Shown piece after piece: positions 18,419 through 27,456 of a DNA stretch of 49,995 nucleotides; positions within the stretch are counted from its first letter, which is position 1, and each line of letters starts with the position of its first letter. The DNA lies in the NCBI GenBank assembly GCA_045587545.1, contig JAZNCN010000017.1:1-49995 (forward strand). The letters are read 5' to 3'. This DNA comes from Caccoplasma_A sp045587545. Its GTDB lineage: Bacteria; Bacteroidota; Bacteroidia; Bacteroidales; G3-4614. A program made the position numbers and the translations under genes. Below the pieces are notes generated by a model. It was not told the DNA's origin and did not search any database. It saw nothing but the letters and a program-made list of their open reading frames with translations.

Positions 18419-20458
18419 CTATTTTTTTTCTTCAGGATAACTTATGCGGGGGTGGTAAACTGCCTCTAAGCGCTCAATTAATACTTTACGTATCTCTGTT
18501 ACGTCACGGAAAGTAAGAGGAGTCTCTGATAATTGCCCATCAGCCATAACATCGTCAATTGTATTGTTTACAATGTGGCTTATAGCTTCGTGTGTGTACT
18601 CTTTTAATGAACGAGATTTTGCCTCAATTATATCGGAAATCATTAATATACCCTCTTCTTTTGTACGAGGTTTAGGTCCTTCGTATGTGAACAACTTCTC
18701 GTCAACCTCCTCATCAGGGTGCTCATTCTTATACATTGTATAAAAATATTTGGCCTTACTTATCCCATGGTGTGTGGCTATAAAGCCTTTTATTGATTCG
18801 GGCAGACTATATTTTTTTGCAAGTTGCAGACCTTCTGTTACGTGTGATATTATAATACGGGCACTCTCTTTGTACGAAAGGTTGTCGTGAGGGTTTATGC
18901 CATGCTGGTTCTCTGTAAAGAACATTGGATTGGTACTTTTGCCTATATCGTGGTAAAGAGCCCCTGTACGTACAAGTAGTGCATTTGCTCCAATGGCATT
19001 TGCAGCTTCGGCTGCAAGGTTGGCTATCTGTGTTGCATGTTGGAATGTTCCGGGACATTTTAATGACAACTCTTTTAATAGAGGAGAATTGAGGTCGCAT
19101 AGTTCAACGAGCATTACATTTGAGGTAAATCCCCATGCCTTCTCTATCATATATACAAACAAGTATGTGAAGAGAAGCATAAAGCAGTTTATTCCCAAAT
19201 ATATGAACATATCGGGGTTTAGTTTGTTGAAACTGCCTTCGCTCATAAGCACATATCCTATATAGGTTAAGCAGTATGCTACGAATACTAACACTACGCT
19301 GCGAAACATTTGAGAGCGTTTTGTTAACTCTTTTAGAGAGTCTATGGCTGTCATACTTACAATTATTTGTAACAATACATATTCAATCGGGAATGGCGAT
19401 GCCGAACAGCATAGCATTATGGCTACAAGGCTTGCATATAGCGCGGTACGGGTATCCATAAATGTTACAACAATTATAGGAAGTACGGCAAATGGTACCA
19501 TATATATTCCTAATAACCACCTTTGAGATAGAGCATATGATGCAAGTGTTACTAATAACACCATAAGCATTAGCAGTGATAGTTTCCTTATATTGTTGAA
19601 TATCCTCTTGCGGAATAAAGCTAAGAAAAGATAAAAGAAAGAGTAAACAATTACTACAATTAATATCTGACCTATCAATACATAGACACTTCTTCCAATG
19701 TCTCCATCGTATTTAAATGCAGTCTTTTCATAGGATTTAAGTATCCTGTATATGTTGTGGTCAACGATAACTCCTTTGTCAATGATACGTTCTCCGGCTT
19801 GTATCATACCTTCTGTGGGCTTAACCTCATTTAAAGAGTTATCTAAACTTCGTTGGTTGTGAAGTGTGTCATATATGATATTGGCCTCAAGATATAGATT
19901 TAGGTTTTTACTTTGGAAGATTGATAATGCCATCTCGTCCTCGGCATATTGTAATATCTTCTCATATGCCATACGGGGAGTAAGGAGGTTTGAAATTTCA
20001 TATTCTGATGAATAGTTGCCCTCTAATATGCGAATACTGTTTTTCTCTTCGTTTTTAAGAGTTTCGTAATTAATGGCAGATATTATTCCTTTATTATAGA
20101 CATCTGCAAGAGCTTTTTCAATAATTGAATTTACTGCAGCTGTATCTATGTTGCTTGTTGCATTGTTTGCTCTGAAATCTGCTATCTCGTTTTTGCTTCT
20201 TTCAGAATCAATGTTGTAGAATGGTATATGTTTTTGTTTAATAACTCTTTTCTCCTCTTCTACCTCTTCGGCACTTTTGTATATGGCAAAATCGTATGGC
20301 GCGGTTAGAAGTCCATATCTCCATGGCTTTCCCTCTTCAAAATGGTATCTGAACTGTTTTTCGCGAGGAATAAATAGTATGGTTAGTGATACGGCAATTA
20401 TAAAGAATATAGATTGCCAAACATTTGTTCCTGTTATTTTAAATTTTTTTTGAGGCAT
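18419..20458 (-). CDS. pgpH: 7TM-HD phosphodiesterase (PgpH-like, c-di-AMP)
   Basis: A 679-residue membrane protein with the 7TMR-HD layout: an N-terminal helix (about 13-30), a large extracytoplasmic 7TMR-HDED region (about 35-270), seven membrane helices (about 275-460) and a cytoplasmic HD domain (about 475-640). The metal-binding HD signature YHDIGK is near residue 500 and a second HH (IATHHG) near 559. PgpH of Listeria with this architecture hydrolyses cyclic di-AMP, and the c-di-AMP synthase gene cdaA is in the same window, which supports this role. It lies 18 bases behind rsh, so the two are probably cotranscribed. Confidence 0.9.
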   Translation of the reverse strand: MPQKKFKITGTNVWQSIFFIIAVSLTILFIPREKQFRYHFEEGKPWRYGLLTAPYDFAIYKSAEEVEEEKRVIKQKHIPFYNIDSERSKNEIADFRANNATSNIDTAAVNSIIEKALADVYNKGIISAINYETLKNEEKNSIRILEGNYSSEYEISNLLTPRMAYEKILQYAEDEMALSIFQSKNLNLYLEANIIYDTLHNQRSLDNSLNEVKPTEGMIQAGERIIDKGVIVDHNIYRILKSYEKTAFKYDGDIGRSVYVLIGQILIVVIVYSFFYLFLALFRKRIFNNIRKLSLLMLMVLLVTLASYALSQRWLLGIYMVPFAVLPIIVVTFMDTRTALYASLVAIMLCCSASPFPIEYVLLQIIVSMTAIDSLKELTKRSQMFRSVVLVFVAYCLTYIGYVLMSEGSFNKLNPDMFIYLGINCFMLLFTYLFVYMIEKAWGFTSNVMLVELCDLNSPLLKELSLKCPGTFQHATQIANLAAEAANAIGANALLVRTGALYHDIGKSTNPMFFTENQHGINPHDNLSYKESARIIISHVTEGLQLAKKYSLPESIKGFIATHHGISKAKYFYTMYKNEHPDEEVDEKLFTYEGPKPRTKEEGILMISDIIEAKSRSLKEYTHEAISHIVNNTIDDVMADGQLSETPLTFRDVTEIRKVLIERLEAVYHPRISYPEEKK

Positions 20459-20476
20459 AATTTTGTAATTAAGCGA

Positions 20477-22732
20477 TTAATCTATTCGAGATGCAGATTT
20501 TACCTCTCCTATCTTTTTAAGACTATTACAAAGGGTTGTTATCTTTTTTGCATCGTTAACCATAATTGATAGCTTTCCTGTAAATAACCCATCTTTTGTC
20601 TCAATAGTTATGGCTCTTATGTTTATGGCCATATCTCTCGAGATTACTTGTGTTATATGGTTTAAAACACCTACGGTGTCAATTCCGTTTATCTCTATTG
20701 TGGCTGCAAATGATTTTTTGCTCATTGTGTCAATCCATCTGGCAGCTACAAGTCTCTCTCCAAAACTGCTTTTTAATCTGTTTGCAACTGCGCAATCGAC
20801 TTTGTGAATGGTTACGGTTTCGTTATCGTTAACATATCCGACAACCTCTTCTCCGGGAATAGGGTTGCAACATGGAGCAAATGTATATCTTTTTTGCTCT
20901 TCTTCAGGACGTATATAAAACGTTGATGTCCTGTCAATGAATTCGTTATCGTCTTCTTCCTTATCTTTATCTTTGTTGTCGTTGCTCTTGCTTAGAGATG
21001 TAAATGGTTTTTTAAGATAGCGGATTATTATATTCTCCTCTTTTGTGGCTATTGCCTTTAAGAGAGAGGACTCAAGTGTTATATCTCCGTTGCCTATGAG
21101 ATAGAAAAGTTCATCGCGTCGGGCTATTTTGAAATGGTTTATAAGTTTGTTTATGGTTGAGTCCATCTCAATGTTTTGACTTTGGGCTTCAATAAAAGCT
21201 TTAAACATAACTTCACCCTTTGTTGCAATGTTTTTGCGCTCTTTGCGAAGTGCTGCAATAAGTCTTGTTTTAGATTTTGCCGTTGTTACAAAATTTATCC
21301 ATTCTGGTTTGGGCCGTTGCGATTTTGATGTAAGTATTTCTACTTGATCTCCACTCTGTAACCTGTGGCTGAGAGGAACAAGTTTGTGGTTTACTTTTGC
21401 TGCAATACAATGATATCCAATGTGTGAGTGTAAAGTAAAGGCAAAATCTAAAGCTGTTGCATCTTTTGGGAATGTTTTGATATCTCCTTTAGGTGTAAAC
21501 ACAAAGATTTCCGATGCATATAGGTTAAGTTTTATGGTGTCTAAAAAGTCAAGGGCATTGGGTTCGGGGTGTTCCAATATCTCTTTTATGGTTTTTAGCC
21601 ATGTGTCAAGTTCGTTTTCACGTTCGTTGTAATCGTGGTCTTCTCCCGTTTTATATTTCCAATGGGCTGCAAATCCGCGTTCTGCAATTTCGTCCATCTT
21701 GTTTGAACGTATCTGTACTTCAACCCAATTGCCCGATTTGCCCATTACTGTAACGTGTAGTGCTTGATATCCATTTGCTTTTGGACGACTTATCCAATCT
21801 CTTATTCTATCAGGGTGAGGACGGTAAATTTCGGTTATTAAAGAGTATATCTCCCAGCATTCACGCTTTTCATCTTCTTCGCGTTTAGGAGAGAAAATAA
21901 TTCTTACGGCATAAAGGTCATATACTTCTTCAAATGGGATATGTTTTGCTTCCATCTTTTTCCAAATGGAATAGACGCTCTTTATACGAGCCTTCATCTC
22001 GTATGTTATTCCCATTTCGTTAAGTTTCTCTTTAATGGGTACTGAGAAGTTTTTGAATTCAGTAGTTCTAACCTCTTCGCTCTCTTTAATCTTCTGTCTT
22101 ATATCTTCATATATGCCGGGGTTCTCATATTTGAAACTCAAATCCTCTAATTCTGTCTTAATGGCAAATAGTCCCAAGCGGTGGGCGAGGGGGGCATAAA
22201 TATAAAGGGTTTCTCCTGCAATCTTATGTTGTTTGCTCTTTTGAAGCGAACTAAGTGTTCGCATATTATGCAGACGGTCTGCCATCTTTACTAATATTAC
22301 GCGAATGTCTTCTGACATTGTAATAAGTAGCTTTCTGAAATTTTCGGCTTGTTCTGATGCTTTGTCTCCAAAAATACCACCGGCAATTTTTGTTAGTCCG
22401 TCAACAAGTTGTGCAATTTTTCTTCCAAAAAGGTTTTCAATATCCTCAATGGTGTATTCTGTGTCTTCAACAACATCATGAAGTAGTGCTGCACATATTG
22501 ATGTAGAGCCTAATCCTATCTCTTTACATGCAATACGTGCAACAGCAATTGGGTGTAAAATATATGGCTCTCCCGATTGACGAAGTACTCCTTGATGAGC
22601 CTCTTTTGCAAAATGGTATGCACGCTCAATAATCTCCGTCCTTTTTCGATGGTTCGAAGCCAAATATTCTGAGAGTAGTTTTTGAAACTCACCCTCAATC
22701 AATTCTTCTTCCGATATTCTTTTGTCAGACAT
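20477..22732 (-). CDS. Bifunctional (p)ppGpp synthetase/hydrolase (Rsh)
   Basis: A 751-residue RelA/SpoT homologue. The N-terminal hydrolase HD domain appears intact (ALLHDVVEDT near 80-89, RLHNMRTL near 150). The synthetase domain (about 235-370) has YDLYAVRIIF, GYQALHVTV and FAAHWKYK. A TGS domain (about 400-460, FVFTPKGDIKTFPKDATALDFAF) and a C-terminal ACT domain (about 675-751) follow. It makes and degrades the stringent-response alarmone in the cytoplasm. Both catalytic halves look complete, so it should be bifunctional (SpoT-like). It lies between pfkA (21 bases upstream) and pgpH (18 bases downstream) in one leftward run. Confidence 0.96.
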   Translation of the reverse strand: MSDKRISEEELIEGEFQKLLSEYLASNHRKRTEIIERAYHFAKEAHQGVLRQSGEPYILHPIAVARIACKEIGLGSTSICAALLHDVVEDTEYTIEDIENLFGRKIAQLVDGLTKIAGGIFGDKASEQAENFRKLLITMSEDIRVILVKMADRLHNMRTLSSLQKSKQHKIAGETLYIYAPLAHRLGLFAIKTELEDLSFKYENPGIYEDIRQKIKESEEVRTTEFKNFSVPIKEKLNEMGITYEMKARIKSVYSIWKKMEAKHIPFEEVYDLYAVRIIFSPKREEDEKRECWEIYSLITEIYRPHPDRIRDWISRPKANGYQALHVTVMGKSGNWVEVQIRSNKMDEIAERGFAAHWKYKTGEDHDYNERENELDTWLKTIKEILEHPEPNALDFLDTIKLNLYASEIFVFTPKGDIKTFPKDATALDFAFTLHSHIGYHCIAAKVNHKLVPLSHRLQSGDQVEILTSKSQRPKPEWINFVTTAKSKTRLIAALRKERKNIATKGEVMFKAFIEAQSQNIEMDSTINKLINHFKIARRDELFYLIGNGDITLESSLLKAIATKEENIIIRYLKKPFTSLSKSNDNKDKDKEEDDNEFIDRTSTFYIRPEEEQKRYTFAPCCNPIPGEEVVGYVNDNETVTIHKVDCAVANRLKSSFGERLVAARWIDTMSKKSFAATIEINGIDTVGVLNHITQVISRDMAINIRAITIETKDGLFTGKLSIMVNDAKKITTLCNSLKKIGEVKSASRID

Positions 22733-22753
22733 CTTTTCTTTTGCTTCAATCTT

Positions 22754-23737
22754 TTAGATTGATAGCGTTTTAAGAGTGTTGAGCAAATCTCTGTTTATGG
22801 GTTTGTCAAATTTTATTGCTTTAGAGAATGGAACGTATACTATCTCGTTGTTTCGTATTCCAATCATAACATTACGTTGGTCATCAAGTAATGCAGATAT
22901 GGCAGCTTCTCCCATACGGCTTGCCAAAATGCGGTCTTCGGCAGTTGGAGAACCTCCTCTTTGAAGGTGTCCTAATATTGAAACCCTTACATCATATTTT
23001 GGATACTCTTCTTTAACACGCTCCGCTAAGTGCATCGCACCTCCTGTATGTGGGCTCTCAGCAACAAGAACTATACTACTGTTTTTTGATTTTCTGAATC
23101 CATTGTTAATCAACTCCTCAAGTTGGTCAACTTCTGTTGAAATTTCAGGAATAATTGCCGCCTCTGCGCCTGCTGCAATAGCTCCATTCAATGCAAGGAA
23201 ACCTGCGTCTCGACCCATAACCTCAATAAAGAACAGACGTTCATGCGATGTAGCAGTGTCTCTGATTTTATCTACGCACTCCATTATAGTGTTTAGTGCT
23301 GTGTCGTAACCAATGGTGCGGTCTGTTCCGTAAAGGTCGTTGTCAATTGTTCCCGGAATACCTATGATAGGAAAGTTGAATTCTGTTGCAAATACTCTTG
23401 CTCCTGTTAAGGTTCCGTCTCCTCCGATAGCAACAATAGCATCAATACCATGTTTTTTCATATTGTCGTAAGCAAGTTTACGACCTTCGGGAGTGGTAAA
23501 CTCTTTGCAACGAGCAGTTTTTAGTATTGTTCCGCCCATTTGTATAATATTGCTGACATTTTGGGTTTTGAAATCAACTATTTCATCGTCAATCAAACCT
23601 CTGTAACCTCTGTAAATAGCTTTGACTTCAAAGCCATTGTAGATGGCAGTGCGGGTTACGGCGCGAATGGCCGCATTCATACCTGGGGCATCACCTCCTG
23701 AGGTGAGTATGCCTATACATCTTTTTTTCTCGCTCAT
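22754..23737 (-). CDS. pfkA: ATP-dependent 6-phosphofructokinase
   Basis: A 327-residue PfkA-type enzyme that phosphorylates fructose 6-phosphate in glycolysis. Visible are the N-terminal LTSGGDAPGMN, GGDGTLTGA (the Gly here is the ATP-type residue, where pyrophosphate enzymes have Asp), the catalytic GTIDNDLYGTDRTIGYDTA, and VMGRDAGFLAL for substrate binding. Length is normal. It sits 88 bases downstream of ispH, and the leader contains a hairpin directly before the ATG, so it may also have its own promoter. It is followed by rsh after 21 bases. Confidence 0.97.
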   Translation of the reverse strand: MSEKKRCIGILTSGGDAPGMNAAIRAVTRTAIYNGFEVKAIYRGYRGLIDDEIVDFKTQNVSNIIQMGGTILKTARCKEFTTPEGRKLAYDNMKKHGIDAIVAIGGDGTLTGARVFATEFNFPIIGIPGTIDNDLYGTDRTIGYDTALNTIMECVDKIRDTATSHERLFFIEVMGRDAGFLALNGAIAAGAEAAIIPEISTEVDQLEELINNGFRKSKNSSIVLVAESPHTGGAMHLAERVKEEYPKYDVRVSILGHLQRGGSPTAEDRILASRMGEAAISALLDDQRNVMIGIRNNEIVYVPFSKAIKFDKPINRDLLNTLKTLSI

Positions 23738-23738
23738 T

Positions 23739-23759
23739 GCAGTAAATTTTATTTACTGC
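23739..23759 (-). promoter_or_regulatory. Hairpin in the pfkA leader
   Basis: GCAGTAAA (23739-23746) and TTTACTGC (23752-23759) form a perfect 8-bp inverted repeat with a five-base loop, starting two bases upstream of the pfkA ATG, so it would occlude the ribosome-binding region in the RNA. Confidence 0.5.
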
Positions 23760-23766
23760 GAAGATA
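23759..23766 (-). promoter_or_regulatory. Possible -7 box TATCTTCG for pfkA
   Basis: The minus strand reads TATCTTCG, one base from TAnnTTTG, directly upstream of the leader hairpin. The same octamer occurs before folP at 38079. No clear -33 element is seen. Confidence 0.35.
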
Positions 23767-23825
23767 GAAATTAATTTCGTATTTTCCTTATAATAGGTTT
23801 TAAATTTATGAAAAATGGAGGGATT

Positions 23826-24692
23826 TTATTCTATTATACTTTTTACGAATTCGGCAACTTCTTCCATAAGCCATTTTGGGGTAGATGTGGCTCCACATAT
23901 TCCAATGTTTTTTTTGCCGGATAATTTTGATGTATCAATCATTGAAATGTTTGAAATCATTTGTGTCTCGGGGTTTACCTTTTTACACTCTTCAAATAAT
24001 ACTTTTCCGTTTGAACTTTTCTCTCCGCAAACAAACAGAATCATATCGTGTTTTATGGCAAATTCTCTTATATTGGGAATTCTGTTGGCTACTTGTCGGC
24101 AAATTGTGTCATGATACTCCAGATTGCTGTTAGTCCCTTGAAGTTCTCTCAATCCTTCTGCCATTTTGTTTAGCCCCTCAACAGATTTTGTAGTTTGTGA
24201 GTATAAATGAATTTTTTTGGTCGTATCAACTAAAGCCCAATCTTTACTCCCTTCAATAACTATGGCTTTACCTTCGGTTTGTCCAACAAGTCCGTTTACC
24301 TCGGCATGTCCTCGTTTGCCGTATATGACAATCTCTTCTTTTTTGCTATCTCCCTTTGTATATGCCTCTTTTATTTGTTGCTGTAATCGGAGAACAACCG
24401 GACAAGTGGCGTCTATAATCTCAATATTGTTCTCTTTTGCAATGCGATAAGTTTCAGGTGGTTCTCCGTGTGCTCTTAAAAGAACTTTCGTGTTTTTAAG
24501 CTTTTTGAATTCTTCGTGATTTATAGTGACTAAGCCTTTTTGTTTTAATCTTTCAACCTCCTCGTTGTTGTGTACAATATCTCCAAGGCAATATAGTGTA
24601 TTACCTTTTTCAAGTTCTTCTTCGGCTTTTTTTATGGCTGTTACAACACCAAAGCAGAATCCCGATTTTTTGTCAATTTCAACGATTGGCAT
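23826..24692 (-). CDS. ispH: 4-hydroxy-3-methylbut-2-enyl diphosphate reductase
   Basis: A 288-residue IspH (LytB), the [4Fe-4S] enzyme that makes IPP and DMAPP in the last step of the MEP isoprenoid pathway. The three cluster cysteines are in SGFCFGV (C13), DATCPVV and CGATSTP, and the HGEPPETY substrate segment is present. Length is normal. It starts 24 bases after cmk; the cmk-ispH neighbourhood is widely conserved in bacteria. Its product feeds the polyprenyl synthase encoded at 27457. Confidence 0.97.
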   Translation of the reverse strand: MPIVEIDKKSGFCFGVVTAIKKAEEELEKGNTLYCLGDIVHNNEEVERLKQKGLVTINHEEFKKLKNTKVLLRAHGEPPETYRIAKENNIEIIDATCPVVLRLQQQIKEAYTKGDSKKEEIVIYGKRGHAEVNGLVGQTEGKAIVIEGSKDWALVDTTKKIHLYSQTTKSVEGLNKMAEGLRELQGTNSNLEYHDTICRQVANRIPNIREFAIKHDMILFVCGEKSSNGKVLFEECKKVNPETQMISNISMIDTSKLSGKKNIGICGATSTPKWLMEEVAEFVKSIIE

Positions 24693-24716
24693 TTTCTTTA
24701 AATTAGGAATGATGGA

Positions 24717-25403
24717 TTATAATTTTTTATTTACTTCGTTTATTAACCATTCGTTTTGTTCGGCGATAGTCATGTTAGAATTGTCTAAGACAATTGCATC
24801 GTCAGCTTTGCGTAAGGGGCTGACAGCTCTTGTTTGGTCAATTCTGTCTCGTTCTTCTACATTTTGTAATATCTCTTCAAAACTTACTTGATTATTGCCT
24901 TTGCTACGCATTTCGTCCAAACGGCGTTGTGCTCTTATTTGTGATGAAGCTGTAACAAATATTTTGAGTTCTGCATTTGGAAATACTGTTGTGCCAATAT
25001 CTCTGCCGTCCATAACAATACCTTTATCCTCGCCCATTTTGCGTTGCAAATCAACCATGGCTTCACGAACAAGAGGAACGGCCGCTACTAAACTTACTTT
25101 GCTTGACACCTCCATACCCCGTATCTCTTTCTCGACATTCTCCCCATTTAGTGTAAGGTATTGGGCTCCATCTTCGTCAATGCCAAATGATATTGCGATA
25201 TTGTTAATCTCTTTGCCGAGCGCTTGCTCATCAACAATATTATTTAATATAAGATTGTTCCGTAAACAATATAATGTTACACCTCGGTACATTGCACCTG
25301 TGTCAACATAAACATAACCTAACCTCTTTGCCAACTCTTTTGACATTGTGCTTTTACCACACGATGAAAATCCGTCAACTGCTATTGTAATTTTCTTAGT
25401 CAT
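24717..25403 (-). CDS. cmk: Cytidylate kinase
   Basis: A 228-residue (d)CMP kinase. The P-loop GFSSCGKST is at residues 11-19, followed by YVDTGAMYRG and DGRDIGTTVFPNA for CMP binding, and RAVSPLRKADDAIVLDNS near the C-terminus. It supplies (d)CDP for nucleic acid and lipid precursors in the cytoplasm. It begins four bases after the porQ stop, so the two are cotranscribed. Confidence 0.97.
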   Translation of the reverse strand: MTKKITIAVDGFSSCGKSTMSKELAKRLGYVYVDTGAMYRGVTLYCLRNNLILNNIVDEQALGKEINNIAISFGIDEDGAQYLTLNGENVEKEIRGMEVSSKVSLVAAVPLVREAMVDLQRKMGEDKGIVMDGRDIGTTVFPNAELKIFVTASSQIRAQRRLDEMRSKGNNQVSFEEILQNVEERDRIDQTRAVSPLRKADDAIVLDNSNMTIAEQNEWLINEVNKKL

Positions 25404-25407
25404 GATA

Positions 25408-26427
25408 CTATCTCTTAAATTCGTTTAGTCGCATGTTGATATTGAACATAAACATGGTTCCGCTTCTGTGCCGGTTTGCTACGGATAACCCTACTCCCAC
25501 CATTTTTACTTGAAATCCTGTTCCAAAAGTAAATCCTGAGAAGAAATTGCGCCCATATCTAAGCATATCGGTATGAATTTTGTAATTATATCCTAACGCC
25601 ACATAAAAATTTCGGTTTGGGATATACTCTAAACCAAAGATCGTGTGGCGAAAGAGATTTGAGAAAAACGAACTCTTTTCAACTAAAACTTCGCCTTCGG
25701 AATATTCGTCCGTTTTGGGCTTGGTGTAAGGAAGTTTCCATTTGCTTAAATGATCCATTGTTATTGACCATCTTATAGGAACATTACGCATAGTTTTAGA
25801 GAGCCCTATTTGAATATCCCATGGCAGGCGTTCGTGTGTTTCGGTAAACCTTTTTAGTTGACCTCCTAAGTTCTTGAAAACTAATGATGCTGAGAACTGT
25901 TTGTCGGGATTGTAGTAATTTAATCCAATGTCAACGGCGAGTGCTAATGATGAATATTCGGCATAAGCTGAGTATATAAATTTAGCTTGTATTCCACCTC
26001 TCCATCTGCTACCGATATCGTGAGTATAACCTCCACTCAGAACCATATCTTTTGCTGAGAATTTACCTAAAACATTTCCTGTTGCATCGGCTTCTGTAAT
26101 ATTCCCATATCCTACGTATTGAAGACCCATTGACCATGCTGCCTTATCGCCCGCTGCTTTTGCAAAAATTGCACCTGCCGAATTTGTTGCAGCCATATAT
26201 TTCATGTAGTTGAGATCTATAATCATGTCCATTTCTGGGCCTAACAATGCAGGATTGTATCTGACCATTGAAACATCTTCTTCAATTATCGAGATATTAT
26301 TACCTCCTAACGAATTGGCGTGAGACGAGACAGGAAGATCAAGAAAATCAAATGCTGATTTCCCCTCCTGAGCCATACCAATACTTGCAAAGAGTATTGT
26401 CATAGAGGTAAGTAAAAGTCTCTTCAT
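25408..26427 (-). CDS. porQ: Type IX secretion system protein PorQ
   Basis: A 339-residue outer-membrane protein: signal peptide (about 1-19, ending GMAQ), FLDLPVSSHANSLGGNNIS and VRYNPALLGPE motifs, and a barrel-like run of alternating strands typical of the PorV/PorQ branch. In Porphyromonas, PorQ works with PorU, PorV and PorZ in the attachment complex that processes T9SS cargo. The presence of a T9SS sorting tail on the protein at the left edge of the window is consistent. It is the first gene of the leftward run porQ-cmk-ispH-pfkA-rsh-pgpH. Confidence 0.9.
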   Translation of the reverse strand: MKRLLLTSMTILFASIGMAQEGKSAFDFLDLPVSSHANSLGGNNISIIEEDVSMVRYNPALLGPEMDMIIDLNYMKYMAATNSAGAIFAKAAGDKAAWSMGLQYVGYGNITEADATGNVLGKFSAKDMVLSGGYTHDIGSRWRGGIQAKFIYSAYAEYSSLALAVDIGLNYYNPDKQFSASLVFKNLGGQLKRFTETHERLPWDIQIGLSKTMRNVPIRWSITMDHLSKWKLPYTKPKTDEYSEGEVLVEKSSFFSNLFRHTIFGLEYIPNRNFYVALGYNYKIHTDMLRYGRNFFSGFTFGTGFQVKMVGVGLSVANRHRSGTMFMFNINMRLNEFKR

Positions 26428-26456
26428 TAAGATGTTTTAATATTGATTTAAAAAAT

Positions 26457-26485
26457 TAGTTTTGCTTGTGCCAAACGCAAAACTA
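26457..26485. promoter_or_regulatory. Inverted repeat with divergent -7 boxes at the porQ/LRR divide
   Basis: TAGTTTTGC (26457-26465) and GCAAAACTA (26477-26485) form a perfect 9-bp inverted repeat with an 11-base spacer. Each arm is itself a TAnnTTTG box, one per strand. The minus-strand copy is about 50 bases before porQ, so it could be the porQ promoter and a dyad regulator site. Confidence 0.5.
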
Positions 26486-26550
26486 CAAAATAATAACGGA
26501 AAAAAGTCAATAAGATTATATTAAAGGACAAAAAATATCATTACATTTAT

Positions 26551-26558
26551 TAAATTTG
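26551..26558 (+). promoter_or_regulatory. -7 box TAAATTTG for the LRR gene
   Basis: A perfect TAnnTTTG match lies 22 bases before the ATG at 26581; the -33 element is weak. Confidence 0.45.
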
Positions 26559-26580
26559 CCGATGAAAAATATTTATAACT

Positions 26581-27429
26581 ATGATAAATTTGACAAGAAA
26601 ACTTTTCGTAACACTAATAGCAACGATGCTATCTTTTAGTGTCAATGCTTATGATTTTAAGGAAATTAACGGAGTTGATACCATCTATTATAATAAAACT
26701 TCAGTGCCTAACATAGTGTTTGTTACTTATAAATCTCTTAACGAGCCTGTTTATGCGGGGGAGATTGATATTCCCCAATATATAACTGTTGATGGTAAAA
26801 AATATATTGTTGGAGGTATAGGAGAGAATGCTTTTAAAAATTGTACAGCTTTGACGTCGGTAAAATTACCAGTAGGTATTGAATATATTGAGGCTGACGC
26901 TTTTCGTAATTGTGTAACTTTAACAGAGATAAAACTTCCTGAGTATCTGCGCAAATTAGGTTACTATGCATTTGGTAATACATCATTAAAAGAGATAGAG
27001 ATACCTGCTGTTAAAGAGATTGAGGGTATGGCGTTTAAGGGGTGCAAAAGCTTGCAGAAGGTGGTTATGCATGATAGTATAAAGGTAGTAGGGGACTATG
27101 CCTTTATGGATTGCATCAACTTAAAAACGGCAAATATACCTTTGGCTATGGAACGTTTGGGACGCAGCGCTTTTTTTAATTGTGTAAAATTAGGAGAGGA
27201 GGTAACAATTTCGCATAAAGCAAAACTTATAGGTTTGTATGCGTTTGGAAATTGTCATAACCTTAAAGTTATTCGTTGTGATGGAACTGCTTATATCCCA
27301 TATTGTGAAAAAGGTGCATTTGGTGATGTCTATCCCATTAACAAAAAACTGATAGTACCTCCGGGAACAAAAAATGCCTATAAGCATCTTCAAGAGTGGA
27401 AAGATTTTTCGTCAATTGTCGAAGAGTAA
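26581..27429 (+). CDS. BspA-like leucine-rich repeat protein
   Basis: A 282-residue exported protein: signal peptide (about 1-23, ending SVNA), then about six LRR_5-type repeats with the IGENAFKNCTALTSVKLP pattern (about 70-230). The domain is known from Bacteroidales surface proteins such as BspA. No T9SS sorting tail or lipobox is visible, so it may remain periplasmic or be released. The C-terminus carries the VPPGTKNAYKHLQEW closing motif common in this family. It reads into the polyprenyl synthase gene 27 bases later. Confidence 0.88.
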   Translation: MINLTRKLFVTLIATMLSFSVNAYDFKEINGVDTIYYNKTSVPNIVFVTYKSLNEPVYAGEIDIPQYITVDGKKYIVGGIGENAFKNCTALTSVKLPVGIEYIEADAFRNCVTLTEIKLPEYLRKLGYYAFGNTSLKEIEIPAVKEIEGMAFKGCKSLQKVVMHDSIKVVGDYAFMDCINLKTANIPLAMERLGRSAFFNCVKLGEEVTISHKAKLIGLYAFGNCHNLKVIRCDGTAYIPYCEKGAFGDVYPINKKLIVPPGTKNAYKHLQEWKDFSSIVEE

Positions 27430-27456
27430 GAAAGTGTAAATAAACAAACAATTATA

